Below the pieces are notes generated by a model. The model saw only the letters and a list, made by a program, of their open reading frames with translations. It was not told where the DNA came from and did no database searches. From the NCBI GenBank assembly GCA_910579775.1, contig CAJTUE010000001.1:319918-383917 (forward strand): a stretch of DNA of 64,000 nt, read 5' to 3'. Of the stretch, positions 35,061 through 45,557 are shown piece by piece. How positions within the stretch are numbered: the first letter of the stretch is position 1; each line of letters opens with the position of its first letter. The position numbers were made by a program, and so were the translations under genes. Source of the stretch: an uncultured Oscillospiraceae bacterium. GTDB lineage: Bacteria; Bacillota; Clostridia; Oscillospirales; Oscillospiraceae.

Positions 35061-36461
35061 GTGAAACAGGTTCAAATCACAGAGACTGTCCTGCGCGACG
35101 CCCAGCAGTCCCTCATCGCCACCCGGATGCCCTTCGCGGATTTCGAGGACATTCTGCCCGTGATGGACAAGGCGGGGTATTACTCGGTGGAGTGCTGGGG
35201 CGGCGCCACCTTCGATTCCTGCCTGCGCTATCTGGGCGAAGACCCGTGGGAGCGGCTGCGCAAGATCCGCGCGGCCATGCCCAACACCCGGCTTCAGATG
35301 CTGCTGCGGGGCCAGAACCTCCTGGGCTATAAGCACTACCACGACGACGTGGTGGAGAAGTTCGTGGAGCTCTCTATTAAGAATGGTATTGACATCATCC
35401 GCATCTTCGACGCCCTCAACGATTTCCGCAACATCAAGACCGCTCTGGAGGCCACCAAGAAGTATGCCACGCCCAAGACCATTGCCTCGGGCTGCATCTC
35501 CTACACCCAGAGCCCCGTCCACACGGTAGAGAAGTATGTGGAGATGTGCAAGGAGCTCAAGACCATGGGCTTTGACACCATCTGCCTGAAGGATATGGCG
35601 GGCACCATGAGCCCCTATGAGGCCGAGCACCTCATCAAGGGCATTAAGGACGCGGTGGGCGACATGCCCATCATTCTGCACACCCACTGCACCACCGGCA
35701 TGGCCTACATGACCATCACCAAGGCCATCGAGAGCGGCGTGGACGTGATCGACTGCGCTTCCTCCGCCATGTCCAACGGCACCAGCCAGCCCGCCACCGA
35801 GACTCTGTTCTACGCGCTCCAGCAGTACGGCATCCCCTGCGGGCTGGACGAGAAGGTTATCAACCAGGTCAACGACCACTTCAAGCCCATGAAGCAGAAG
35901 TACATTGACTCCGGCCTTCTCAACCCCAAGAGCATGGGCACGGATTCTCAGGCGCTGGTCTACAAGGTCCCCGGCGGTATGCTCTCCAACATGATCGCCA
36001 ACCTCAAGGACATGAACGCCATGGATAAGTTTGACGAGGCCCTGGCGGAGATCCCCTCCGTCCGCGCCGATTTGGGTTATCCTCCCCTGGTCACCCCCCT
36101 CTCTCAGATGGTGGGCAACCAGGCGGTGATCAATGTCCTCATGGGCGAGCGCTACAAGCAGATCTCCACCGAGATCAAGAACTACTTCAAGGGCGACTAT
36201 GGCGTGGCCCCCGGCCCCGTGAGTAAGGAGCTGGAGGAAAAGATCCTGGGCGCGGGCGGCAAGCCCACCGACTGCCGCGTGGAGGACTCCAAGCGCACCG
36301 GCGAGGAGTTCAAGGCCGCCAAAGAGGCCCTGGGCGATCTGGCCCAGTCCGAGGAGGACGTGATGAGCTACATCTGCTTCCCTGATCAGGCCAAGAAGTT
36401 CCTGGAGGACCGCAAGGCCAAGGAAGAGAACGTCTGCACCTATACCATCACTGAGGCGTAA
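35061..36461 (+). CDS. Oxaloacetate decarboxylase alpha subunit (carboxyltransferase)
   Basis: Biotin-dependent carboxyltransferase of the OadA/PycB family, about 466 aa. It begins ITETVLRDAQQSLIATRM and has ECWGGATFDSCLRYL, LLRGQNLLGYKHY and KDMAGTMSPYEA. A PYC_OADA C-terminal domain follows (LNPKSMGTDSQAL..., GVAPGPVSKELEEK). No biotinyl domain is attached; that part is the separate gene at 36815. The start is GTG 35061 or TTG 35055, both after AGGAGG 35045-35050. Beta and gamma partners downstream define a sodium-pumping decarboxylase; oxaloacetate as substrate is supported by the PEP carboxykinase at the operon end. Confidence 0.9.
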   Translation: MKQVQITETVLRDAQQSLIATRMPFADFEDILPVMDKAGYYSVECWGGATFDSCLRYLGEDPWERLRKIRAAMPNTRLQMLLRGQNLLGYKHYHDDVVEKFVELSIKNGIDIIRIFDALNDFRNIKTALEATKKYATPKTIASGCISYTQSPVHTVEKYVEMCKELKTMGFDTICLKDMAGTMSPYEAEHLIKGIKDAVGDMPIILHTHCTTGMAYMTITKAIESGVDVIDCASSAMSNGTSQPATETLFYALQQYGIPCGLDEKVINQVNDHFKPMKQKYIDSGLLNPKSMGTDSQALVYKVPGGMLSNMIANLKDMNAMDKFDEALAEIPSVRADLGYPPLVTPLSQMVGNQAVINVLMGERYKQISTEIKNYFKGDYGVAPGPVSKELEEKILGAGGKPTDCRVEDSKRTGEEFKAAKEALGDLAQSEEDVMSYICFPDQAKKFLEDRKAKEENVCTYTITEA

Positions 36462-36474
36462 GGGGGAGACAAGC

Positions 36475-36813
36475 ATGGATAAAATGCCGATTTTCCCTGA
36501 CGCGCTGGTCAACGCCGTGATGGGTTACGGCGTGGTGTTCGTGGGCCTGATCCTGCTGATGGCTGTGGTGGTCATCATGGGCAAGGCCATGACGGCCAAG
36601 AAGGCGGCTCCCCAGGCTGCCGCCACGGGCAGCGCCCCTGCTCCCGCCGCCGCGCCTGCCAAGGACGGCCCCGTCGCCCCCGGCGTTGCCGGTCAGATCG
36701 CGCTCCACGACGTCGGCGACAAGGACGCGGCCATGATCATGGCCATTGTGGCCGACAAGCTGGGCAAGCCCCTGAACGAGCTGCGCTTTAAGTCCATCAA
36801 GGAGGTCAAGTGA
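36475..36813 (+). CDS. OadG-like gamma subunit
   Basis: A 112-aa protein with one N-terminal membrane helix (VMGYGVVFVGLILLMAVVVIMG). An Ala/Pro-rich linker and a short conserved tail follow. This is the OadG/GcdD type, which anchors the alpha and biotin subunits to the membrane beta subunit. It lies 13 bases after oadA. Confidence 0.8.
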   Translation: MDKMPIFPDALVNAVMGYGVVFVGLILLMAVVVIMGKAMTAKKAAPQAAATGSAPAPAAAPAKDGPVAPGVAGQIALHDVGDKDAAMIMAIVADKLGKPLNELRFKSIKEVK

Positions 36814-36814
36814 G

Positions 36815-37219
36815 ATGAAATATAAGGTTACTTTGAACGGCAAGACCTACGAGGTCGAGGTGGAGCAGGGCAAGGCCATGCTCCTGGACGAGTACGAGGC
36901 TGTGGCTCCCGCTGCTCCCGCCCCCGCTGCGGCTTCTGTTGCCGCCGCCCCTGCGGCTGCGCCCGCTCCTGCCACCGCGCCTGCGCCCGCCGCGGCTACC
37001 GCTGCCGGCGAGCCTGTGCCCGCCCCCATGCCCGGTACCGTTCTGCGGGTGGAGGTCAACCAGGGTCAGGCCGTGAAGGCCGGGGACCTGCTGGTGGTGC
37101 TGGAGGCCATGAAGATGGAGAACGAGATCTTCGCCCCCAAGGACGGCACTGTGGCTCAGATCGTCGCCCCCAAGGGCAGCACCGTGGAGACCGGCTCCCC
37201 CCTGATCGTGTTGGCATAA
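36815..37219 (+). CDS. Biotin carrier subunit of the decarboxylase
   Basis: A 134-aa biotinyl protein. A Pro/Ala-rich hinge (about residues 30-70) leads to a biotinyl domain with EAMKMENE, where the Lys of AMKM is biotinylated. The start ATG lies one base beyond the oadG stop, so translation is probably coupled. Confidence 0.93.
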   Translation: MKYKVTLNGKTYEVEVEQGKAMLLDEYEAVAPAAPAPAAASVAAAPAAAPAPATAPAPAAATAAGEPVPAPMPGTVLRVEVNQGQAVKAGDLLVVLEAMKMENEIFAPKDGTVAQIVAPKGSTVETGSPLIVLA

Positions 37220-37231
37220 GGAGGGACTTCC

Positions 37232-38692
37232 ATGGATATTTTAGGTACCCTGTCCGGCCTGGTACAGGAGTCCGGCTTCGCCGGGTTCCTGGCTGCGGGC
37301 GGCTGGAAGAACCTCATTATGATCGCCGTGGCCTGCGTGCTGCTGTACCTGGGCATCGGCAAGAAGTTTGAGCCGCTGCTGATGGTGGGCATCGCCTTCG
37401 GCGTGCTCCTCACCAACATTCCCGGCGGCGGGCTCTACCACATGGGTATGTGGGACTCCTACGTCTACGAGGCCCCCTACGACGTGATGTACGACTACGC
37501 CCTCTACAATAAGGCGGAGACCCGGGCCTACACCCAGGAGGAGTTCACTTACTATGTCTACGCCCGGGCCTGTGGTCACTCCGAGGCCGAGATCGAGGCG
37601 TATTTTGAGGACCACAAGGCCTCCGGCAGCGACATCTACACCGATGTCATGAACCTCATGGCCTCCCCCGACTTTGACCAGAGCCTGGTGGAGCGGTTAC
37701 AGGCGGACGAGAAGGGTGAGACGGAGTGGGAGGTCAAGAACGAACTCTCCTTCACCGACATCATCCACCTGGGCGGTCTGCTGGATATCCTCTACATCGG
37801 CGTCAAGGCCGGTATCTACCCCTGCCTGATCTTCATCGGCATCGGCGCCATGACCGACTTTGGTCCGCTCATCTCCCGGCCGTCCTCCCTGATTTTGGGC
37901 GCGGCGGCCCAGCTGGGCGTGTTCCTGGCCTTCTTTGGGGCGGTGGCTATGGGCTTTACCGGCCCGGAGGCAGGCTCCATAGGCATCATAGGCGGCGCGG
38001 ACGGGCCGACAGCTATTTTGACCACGTCAAAGCTGGCGCCCCATCTCCTTGGCCCCATCGCCATCGCCGCCTATTCCTACATGGCCCTCATCCCGCTGAT
38101 CCAGCCCCCCATCATGCGGGCGCTGACCACCAAGAAGGAGCGGGAGGTCAAGATGGAGCAGACCCGGCCCGTGTCCAAGGTGGAGAAGATCGTCTTCCCC
38201 ATCTTGGTGGCTACCTTCATCATTCTGCTTATCCCCTCCACCGCGCCCCTCATCGGCTGCCTCATGTTCGGCAACCTGCTCCGTGAGACGGGCTGCACAG
38301 ACCGCCTCTCCGACACCGCCCAGAACGCTCTCATGAACATCGTCACCCTGTTCCTGGGCATTTCCGTGGGCGCGACTACCGTGGCCTCCCGGTTCCTGAA
38401 CCTCCAGACCCTCATGATCATCGCCCTGGGCCTCATTGCCTTCTCTCTGAGTACCGTGGGCGGCCTGTTGGTGGGCAAGCTCATGTATGTGGTCACCGGC
38501 GGCAAGGTCAACCCCCTCATCGGCTCCGCCGGCGTGTCCGCGGTGCCCATGGCCGCCCGGGTGGCCCAGGTGGAGGGCCAGAAGGCCAACCCCAGCAACT
38601 TCCTGCTGATGCACGCCATGGGTCCCAACGTGGCCGGCGTGATCGGTTCCGCCATCGCCGCGGGCTTCCTTTTGAAGATTTTCGGCGCGTAA
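37232..38692 (+). CDS. Sodium-translocating decarboxylase beta subunit
   Basis: A polytopic subunit (486 aa) that decarboxylates carboxybiotin and pumps sodium. The signature GIIGGADGPTAI and the NPLIGSAGVSAVPMAARV region are clear. A charged insert of about 90 residues (roughly 75-165: KAETRAYTQEEFTYY... LVERLQADEKGETEWE) lies between early membrane helices and makes the protein longer than usual (about 375-435 aa). Confidence 0.93.
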   Translation: MDILGTLSGLVQESGFAGFLAAGGWKNLIMIAVACVLLYLGIGKKFEPLLMVGIAFGVLLTNIPGGGLYHMGMWDSYVYEAPYDVMYDYALYNKAETRAYTQEEFTYYVYARACGHSEAEIEAYFEDHKASGSDIYTDVMNLMASPDFDQSLVERLQADEKGETEWEVKNELSFTDIIHLGGLLDILYIGVKAGIYPCLIFIGIGAMTDFGPLISRPSSLILGAAAQLGVFLAFFGAVAMGFTGPEAGSIGIIGGADGPTAILTTSKLAPHLLGPIAIAAYSYMALIPLIQPPIMRALTTKKEREVKMEQTRPVSKVEKIVFPILVATFIILLIPSTAPLIGCLMFGNLLRETGCTDRLSDTAQNALMNIVTLFLGISVGATTVASRFLNLQTLMIIALGLIAFSLSTVGGLLVGKLMYVVTGGKVNPLIGSAGVSAVPMAARVAQVEGQKANPSNFLLMHAMGPNVAGVIGSAIAAGFLLKIFGA

Positions 38693-38736
38693 ATCACCCA
38701 ACCCTGTTATCTATTTAAGAAAGGTAGGATATCATT

Positions 38737-40350
<1,614 letters not shown>

Positions 40351-40392
40351 AAGCGAAGTGTGAGCGTGTCCAACGCGAACATGACAAGAAGC

Positions 40393-40427
40393 AAAAAGAC
40401 CGCCGGGTGTTTCCCGGCGGTCTTTTT
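40393..40427 (+). terminator. Terminator after pckA
   Basis: Stem AAAAAGACCGCCGGG / CCCGGCGGTCTTTTT. Confidence 0.85.
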
Positions 40428-40438
40428 GCGTCCTGCCC

Positions 40439-40467
40439 TTGCGCCTTTTGGGGAAAAAGAGTACAAT
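40439..40467 (+). promoter_or_regulatory. Promoter of the S41 peptidase gene
   Basis: TTGCGC (40439-40444) and TACAAT (40462-40467), spacer 17. Confidence 0.6.
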
Positions 40468-40529
40468 GGAACCACACGAAAAAAGAAACGTCTTAAGAGA
40501 GGACGTTACACTTGCAAAGGGGAACTGAT

Positions 40530-42137
40530 ATGAAAAAGATCATTGCCTTTACGCTGGCCGTGTGTATGGCGGCCACCTCCGCCCTGGCCCTTACGCCCGT
40601 CCAGCTGGACGGCATCCTGGCCGAACGGTATCCGGCCTCCGTCCCCCAGGCGGTGACCCAGGCCGCCACCGTGGAGGACAAGCTGGCCGCCCTGGGCGAC
40701 CCCTACGCGCGTTATATGACCGCAGAGGAATACGCCGACTTTCAGGCGTCGATGAGCGAGGGTGAGCAGGCGGTGGGCGCTACCGTTACCGCCGCTCTGG
40801 AGGACGGCCATGTGGGTCGGATCGTCATCTCCGTTTTTGGCCCGGGCACCTATGAGGGGCTGAAGACCGCTGTCAACACTCACGACGCCGCCGCGGACCG
40901 CTGGATCGTGGATCTGCGTGGCAACACCGGCGGGGACCTGCGGGGCGCGGTGGACGCCATGTCGGTGTTCATGGGCAAGGGCGATCTGGTGTATCTGCGT
41001 GAGAAGGGGGACAAGCTGTACTGCGCCGCCAGCGACACCGCCAAGGAGAGCATGGACCCGGTGATCGCCCTGGTGGACAGCCGCACCGCCTCCGCCGCCG
41101 AGCTGTTTGCCGCCAACGTCCGGGACCGCCAGCGGGGCATCATCATCGGCAGCCGTACCTATGGCAAGGGTGTAGCCCAGAGCCTCTTTACCGCCAAGGA
41201 ATATCCCCAGGCATTTGCCGACGGGTCCGCCCTGCTGCTGACCACCGGCTATGCCTTTTCCGACAGCCTGACCACCGCCAACGTCATGGGGGTGATCCCC
41301 ACCCTCCTGGTGGACGACGCCATGACCGAGCCTGTGGCCAAGCTGCTGTGCGCCAAAGCCCCCGCCGGAGACAACAGCGGGACTCTTCGGGTCCACCTGG
41401 GCCGCTGGAGGTGGTATGTAGACCTGGCCGCCGCCCAGGCGCGGCCGGAGGTCTTTGCCGCTCTGCTGGAGGCCCTGCCGCCCCAGACCGACCTCTATCT
41501 GGGCAGTGGGAGCGGCTGGGAAAAGCAGTCGGTGGCGGCGGTCGCCGCGCGCTACGGGAAGGGCGTTTCCTCCCGGAGTTTTTCCGATGTGGGAGCCAGT
41601 GAATACGCCGACGCCATCAACACCCTGAAGACCTACGGTATTTTGAAGGGCAACGCCGCAGGAGATTTTATGCCCAAAGCCACGCTGGACCGGGCTTCCC
41701 TCTGCGCTCTGCTGGCCCAGGCGATGGACTATCCCAAATCCAACGATGCGCCTGCCTTCCCGGATACCCCAGCCGACGCCTGGTACACCCCCTATGTCAC
41801 CACCCTCAGTCAAATGGGGGTCGTCAACGGCTATGACGACGGTCTGTTCCATCCCAATGACCCCATTCCCCACCAGCAGTTCATGGTCATTCTGGCCCGG
41901 ATCATTGCCAACACCAACCACACCTGTCACGCCGCGCTGGCGGCGGGGATTCCGGATGAGGACGCCGCCTCCGGGGCCTATGACGCTTACGACCCTTGGG
42001 CGCGCACCGGGGTCTGGGTCTTGGATGGCTGGTGGCACGCTCCTGCCAAGGCCATCGCACCTAAGGCGCCCACCACCCGAGAGGAAGCGGCCTATGATCT
42101 CTACTCTGCCCTCAACGGCTTGGGTTTGATCCCCTGA
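40530..42137 (+). CDS. Secreted S41-family peptidase with SLH domains
   Basis: A 535-aa exported protein with a signal peptide at MKKIIAFTLAVCMAATSALA. A C-terminal-processing-type peptidase core follows: DLRGNTGGDLRGAV, SRTASAAELFA (nucleophile Ser) and SRTYGKGVAQ (general-base Lys). I see no PDZ domain between the head and the core, unlike CtpA/CtpB. Two SLH-like repeats follow from about residue 350 (FSDVGASEYADAINTLKTYG; FPDTPADAWYTPYVTTL...). This suggests wall attachment. Confidence 0.88.
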   Translation: MKKIIAFTLAVCMAATSALALTPVQLDGILAERYPASVPQAVTQAATVEDKLAALGDPYARYMTAEEYADFQASMSEGEQAVGATVTAALEDGHVGRIVISVFGPGTYEGLKTAVNTHDAAADRWIVDLRGNTGGDLRGAVDAMSVFMGKGDLVYLREKGDKLYCAASDTAKESMDPVIALVDSRTASAAELFAANVRDRQRGIIIGSRTYGKGVAQSLFTAKEYPQAFADGSALLLTTGYAFSDSLTTANVMGVIPTLLVDDAMTEPVAKLLCAKAPAGDNSGTLRVHLGRWRWYVDLAAAQARPEVFAALLEALPPQTDLYLGSGSGWEKQSVAAVAARYGKGVSSRSFSDVGASEYADAINTLKTYGILKGNAAGDFMPKATLDRASLCALLAQAMDYPKSNDAPAFPDTPADAWYTPYVTTLSQMGVVNGYDDGLFHPNDPIPHQQFMVILARIIANTNHTCHAALAAGIPDEDAASGAYDAYDPWARTGVWVLDGWWHAPAKAIAPKAPTTREEAAYDLYSALNGLGLIP

Positions 42138-42145
42138 ACGATATA

Positions 42146-42185
42146 AAGAGAAAGACGCTTGGCGAAAGCCAAGCGTCTTTCTCTT
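42146..42185. terminator. Bidirectional terminator
   Basis: Stem AAGAGAAAGACGCTTGG / CCAAGCGTCTTTCTCTT between the converging peptidase and spoIVA genes. Confidence 0.85.
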
Positions 42186-42242
42186 ACTTACCCCAATAGA
42201 ACATCCAGAGGCACCCGCGAGAGCGGGGACGCGCCAGTAGGC

Positions 42243-42275
42243 GCGCAAATTTCGCGCGCAGCGCGGAATTTGCGG
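42243..42275. repeat. Long palindrome downstream of spoIVA
   Basis: Inverted repeat with arms CGCAAATTTCGCGC / GCGCGGAATTTGCG (one mismatch). GGGCGAGC-TTT-GCCCGCC follows nearby at 42276-42295. There is no T-run. Confidence 0.5.
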
Positions 42276-42302
42276 AGGGCGAGCTTTGCCCGCCCGAGCA
42301 TT

Positions 42303-43778
42303 TTAAAGGATAATACAAATGAGGCCGCCGGAGCCCTCGTTGATGATGCGCTGAAGAGTCTCCTGAAGCTTGAAGCGGGCGTCGTCGGGCATCCGCTTCA
42401 GCTTGGCCTGCAGGTCCTCACTGACCAGCTCCTGGAAGGACTTACCAAAGATGTTGGACTGCCAGATCTTCCCCGAATCTCCCTGGAACTCCTGGAGCAG
42501 ATACTCCGCCATTTCCTCCGACTGCTTTTCGTTGCCCACGATGGGGGAGACCTCGGTCTGAATGTCCGCCCGGATCATGTGGATGGAGGGAGCGGAGGCC
42601 CGCATCCGTACGCCGTAACGCCCGCCCTGCTTGACGATCTCCGGCTCCTCCAGGGTCAGCTCCTCCAGGGCGGGGACAACGATGCCGTAGCCGGTGGCCT
42701 TGACCTGCTCCAGCGCCCCCGCCACCTTGTCATATTCGCACTTGACCCGGCTCAGCTGGGTGAGCAGGCTCAAGAGGTCGCCATCATCCCGGATGGGGAA
42801 GCCGGAGCGCTCGGCCAGGGTCTCATAGAACAGACTGCGGGGCAGCTCCAGCCGGGCCGCCGCCTGACCGCTGCCCAGGGCGATGGAGGACAGGGTGCTG
42901 GCGCTGACCCACTGGCACTCGCCCATGGCAGCCAGGGCCCCGTCCACGTCCCGCACTTTGCGCAGGCTGGCCGCGCTCTGGCGGATGGATTGGAAGAGCC
43001 CCGCCTTAATGGGATGTTCAAAGGGCAGGGCGTCCACCCAGGGGGGCAGGAACAGGTCCAGCTCCCGCAGGGGAAATTCCCGCAGGACCGAGCCGATGAT
43101 GTCCCGGACGGCGTCTTCTCCCAGCTCCAGGCAGTTGGCCGCGATGCAGGACACGCCATAACGCTGGCTCAGATCTTCGCGCAGGGCCTGGGCCTCGGGA
43201 GAGTGGGGATAGGCGGAGTTGAGCAGAAGGACAAAGGGCTTGCCCAGTTCCTTCAGCTCGCCTACTACCCGTTCCTCTGCCTCAATGTAATCCGCACGGG
43301 GAATGTCGGTGATGGTGCCGTCGGTGGTGACCACCACACCGATGGTGGAGTGGTCCGCGATGACCTTGCGGGTGCCGATCTCGGCGGCGTCGGTCATGGG
43401 AATGGCCTGGGGAAACCAAGGGGTCATGACCATTCGGGGCGCCCCCTCCTCGTCGGCGCCAATGGCGCCGGGGACCAGATATCCCACGCAGTCGATGAGC
43501 CGTACCGAGCAGGCGGCCTCGCCCCCCAGGTCGATGGTCACCGCCTCCTCGGGGACGAACTTTGGCTCGGCGGTCATTACCGTCCGGCCCGAGCCGGACT
43601 GAGGCAACTCGTCCCGGGCCCGGTCCCGGCGGTAGGCGTTGTCGATGCCGGGGAGCACCATGGTCTCCATAAAGCGTTTGATAAAGGTGGATTTTCCGGT
43701 CCGTACCGGGCCCACCACACCAATGTAGACGTCCCCTTGGGTGCGCTGGGCGATGTCCTCATAGATCAATTCGTTCAC
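42303..43778 (-). CDS. spoIVA: Stage IV sporulation protein A (spore coat ATPase)
   Basis: A 491-aa morphogenetic ATPase that polymerises on the forespore to form the coat base. Walker A is VGPVRTGKSTFIKRF. The RARDELPQS, IDLGGEAACSVRLIDCVGYLVPGA and C-terminal IWQSNIFGKSFQELVSEDLQAKL regions are characteristic. It starts at GTG 43778 behind AGGAGG and shows that the organism forms spores. Confidence 0.97.
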   Translation of the reverse strand: MNELIYEDIAQRTQGDVYIGVVGPVRTGKSTFIKRFMETMVLPGIDNAYRRDRARDELPQSGSGRTVMTAEPKFVPEEAVTIDLGGEAACSVRLIDCVGYLVPGAIGADEEGAPRMVMTPWFPQAIPMTDAAEIGTRKVIADHSTIGVVVTTDGTITDIPRADYIEAEERVVGELKELGKPFVLLLNSAYPHSPEAQALREDLSQRYGVSCIAANCLELGEDAVRDIIGSVLREFPLRELDLFLPPWVDALPFEHPIKAGLFQSIRQSAASLRKVRDVDGALAAMGECQWVSASTLSSIALGSGQAAARLELPRSLFYETLAERSGFPIRDDGDLLSLLTQLSRVKCEYDKVAGALEQVKATGYGIVVPALEELTLEEPEIVKQGGRYGVRMRASAPSIHMIRADIQTEVSPIVGNEKQSEEMAEYLLQEFQGDSGKIWQSNIFGKSFQELVSEDLQAKLKRMPDDARFKLQETLQRIINEGSGGLICIIL

Positions 43779-43996
43779 TTGCGATTCCTCCTCACGGCTC
43801 TGGCCTTGTCTCTACACTGTATGGCCAGGCCCGTGGGATTATTCCTGCCATTGGAGGAAGGAGGCCTGAAAGAAGAGCTGGAAAAATCCATCGAAAGGAG
43901 TCAGCGAGAAAAAAATAAAGCCCCGCCCGGGCCGGTATGAAACCCTACGCCGCGGAGATACTGGAAGGGTCAACAAACGATGCGGGAGGCGGGTCC

Positions 43997-44767
43997 ATGC
44001 AGGGCAAGGTCGAGCTGAGCGGAGTGAATACCTCCAAGCTGAAGGTGCTGAAAAACGAAGAGACCATGGCGCTGCTCCGCCGGGTCAAGGAAGGGGACAT
44101 GGAGGCCCGTGACCAGCTAATCCAGGGCAACCTCCGGCTGGTGCTCTCGGTCATCCAGAAGTTCATGGGCCGGGGGGAGAACGCCGACGACCTCTTTCAG
44201 GTGGGGTGTATTGGCCTGATGAAGGCCATTGATAATTTTAATGTGGATCTGGATGTGCGCTTCAGCACGTATGGAGTTCCAATGATCGTGGGGGAAGTGC
44301 GCCGGTATCTGCGGGACAACAGCGCGATACGGGTATCACGCTCCATGAGAGACACCGCGTACAAGGTGCTCCAGGCGAAGGAAAAGTATGTGGCGGAGCA
44401 TCAGCGGGAGCCGTCGCTGGAGCAGCTGGCGGACATTTTGGAGATCCCTCGGGAGGAGATCGTGTTCGCGCTGGACGCGATCGCGGACCCGGTGAGCCTC
44501 TATGAGCCGGTGTATGAGTCCGGCGGAGATACGGTCTATGTGATGGACCAGGTGAAGGACAAGAAGAACACGGACGAGAGCTGGCTGGAGCATATCGCGC
44601 TCAGCGAGGCCATGAGCAAGCTCAGCGACCGGGAAAAGCGCATCCTGGCCCTGCGGTTCTTTAAGGGAAAGACGCAGATGGAGGTCTCCTCGGAGATCGG
44701 CATCTCCCAAGCACAGGTGTCCAGGCTGGAGAAAAACGCCCTCGCGCAGATACGGAAGAGTATGTAG
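43997..44767 (+). CDS. sigG: Forespore sigma factor SigG
   Basis: Late forespore sigma-70-family factor, about 256 aa. The N-terminus KVELSGVNTSKLKVLKNEE is the SigG-specific anti-sigma binding region. Region 2 reads DDLFQVGCIGLMKAIDNF...VRFSTYGVPMIVGE, and region 4 ends MEVSSEIGISQAQVSRLEK. An upstream ATG at 43937 lacks a ribosome site; ATG 43997 follows GGGAGG by seven bases and gives the family-like start. spoIVA lies divergently upstream. Confidence 0.93.
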   Translation: MQGKVELSGVNTSKLKVLKNEETMALLRRVKEGDMEARDQLIQGNLRLVLSVIQKFMGRGENADDLFQVGCIGLMKAIDNFNVDLDVRFSTYGVPMIVGEVRRYLRDNSAIRVSRSMRDTAYKVLQAKEKYVAEHQREPSLEQLADILEIPREEIVFALDAIADPVSLYEPVYESGGDTVYVMDQVKDKKNTDESWLEHIALSEAMSKLSDREKRILALRFFKGKTQMEVSSEIGISQAQVSRLEKNALAQIRKSM

Positions 44768-44774
44768 CGTGTCA

Positions 44775-44812
44775 ACAAAACCACGCCGGGTATACGCCCG
44801 GCGTGGTTTTGT
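44775..44812 (+). terminator. Terminator after sigG
   Basis: Stem ACAAAACCACGCCGGG / CCCGGCGTGGTTTTGT. Confidence 0.8.
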
Positions 44813-44824
44813 GTTATACTGTTC

Positions 44825-44856
44825 TTGAGAAAAGCTTGAGATTTACGGGGCAGAAT
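44825..44856 (+). promoter_or_regulatory. Direct-repeat operator before the response regulator
   Basis: TTGAG at 44825-44829 and again at 44836-44840 (11-base phase), followed by ATTTAC and a weak -10 (CAGAAT, 44851-44856). The same arrangement occurs before the ABC transporter genes at 46651. Confidence 0.6.
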
Positions 44857-44885
44857 AAACGGACGATCGAGAAAGGGGCGGCGGT

Positions 44886-45557
44886 GTGAGACAGAAGCTG
44901 TTGATCGCAGATGACGAGCCGGGGATCGTGGATATGCTGTGTACTTACTTTGCCCCGCGCTATGACGTGCTCACCGCCTGCAGCGGGGAAGAGGCGGCAC
45001 GCAAGGCGGGGCAGGGACCGGACTTGATATTGCTGGATATCAATATGCCGGGGATGGACGGGCTGAGCGTCTGCCGGACCGTCCGGGCGCACGTTACCTG
45101 CCCTATTCTTTTTTTGACGGCGCGGACCGAGTCGGCGGACAAGATCGAAGGGTTTCGGGCGGGGGCGGACGACTATATCGTCAAGCCCTTCGACCTGGAC
45201 GAGCTGGCCGCCCGGGTGGAGGCTCATTTGCGGCGGGAACAGCGGCGCAGCGGTCCGGCGGCGGCGCGGTTTTTCGGAGAGCTGGCGGTGGACTACGCTG
45301 CCAGGACGGTCACGGCGGGCAGTGAGACGGTGACCCTTTCCCGCCGGGAATTTGATATCGTGGAACTGCTTTCCCTCCACCCGGGGCAGGTGTTTGACCG
45401 GGAGCGTATTTATGAGGCGGTTTGGGGCATCGATGGGGAAGGCAGCAGCGACACGGTGATGGAGCACATCCGAAAGATCCGCGCCAAGCTGGCCCGCCAT
45501 ACGCTCCACAGTTATATCAAGACGGTTTGGGGGTGCGGCTACAAATGGAACGGCTGA
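44886..45557 (+). CDS. OmpR-family response regulator
   Basis: A 223-aa DNA-binding regulator. The receiver has acidic pair DDEPG, phosphorylation Asp in LLDINMPGMDG, a Thr-type switch in LFLTAR and Lys in IVKPFD. The winged-helix C-terminus shows SRREFDIVELLSLHPGQVF and IRKIRAKLARH...VWGCGYKW. It starts at GTG 44886. The kinase gene overlaps its 3' end, so the two form one unit with the ABC exporter downstream. Confidence 0.93.
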   Translation: MRQKLLIADDEPGIVDMLCTYFAPRYDVLTACSGEEAARKAGQGPDLILLDINMPGMDGLSVCRTVRAHVTCPILFLTARTESADKIEGFRAGADDYIVKPFDLDELAARVEAHLRREQRRSGPAAARFFGELAVDYAARTVTAGSETVTLSRREFDIVELLSLHPGQVFDRERIYEAVWGIDGEGSSDTVMEHIRKIRAKLARHTLHSYIKTVWGCGYKWNG

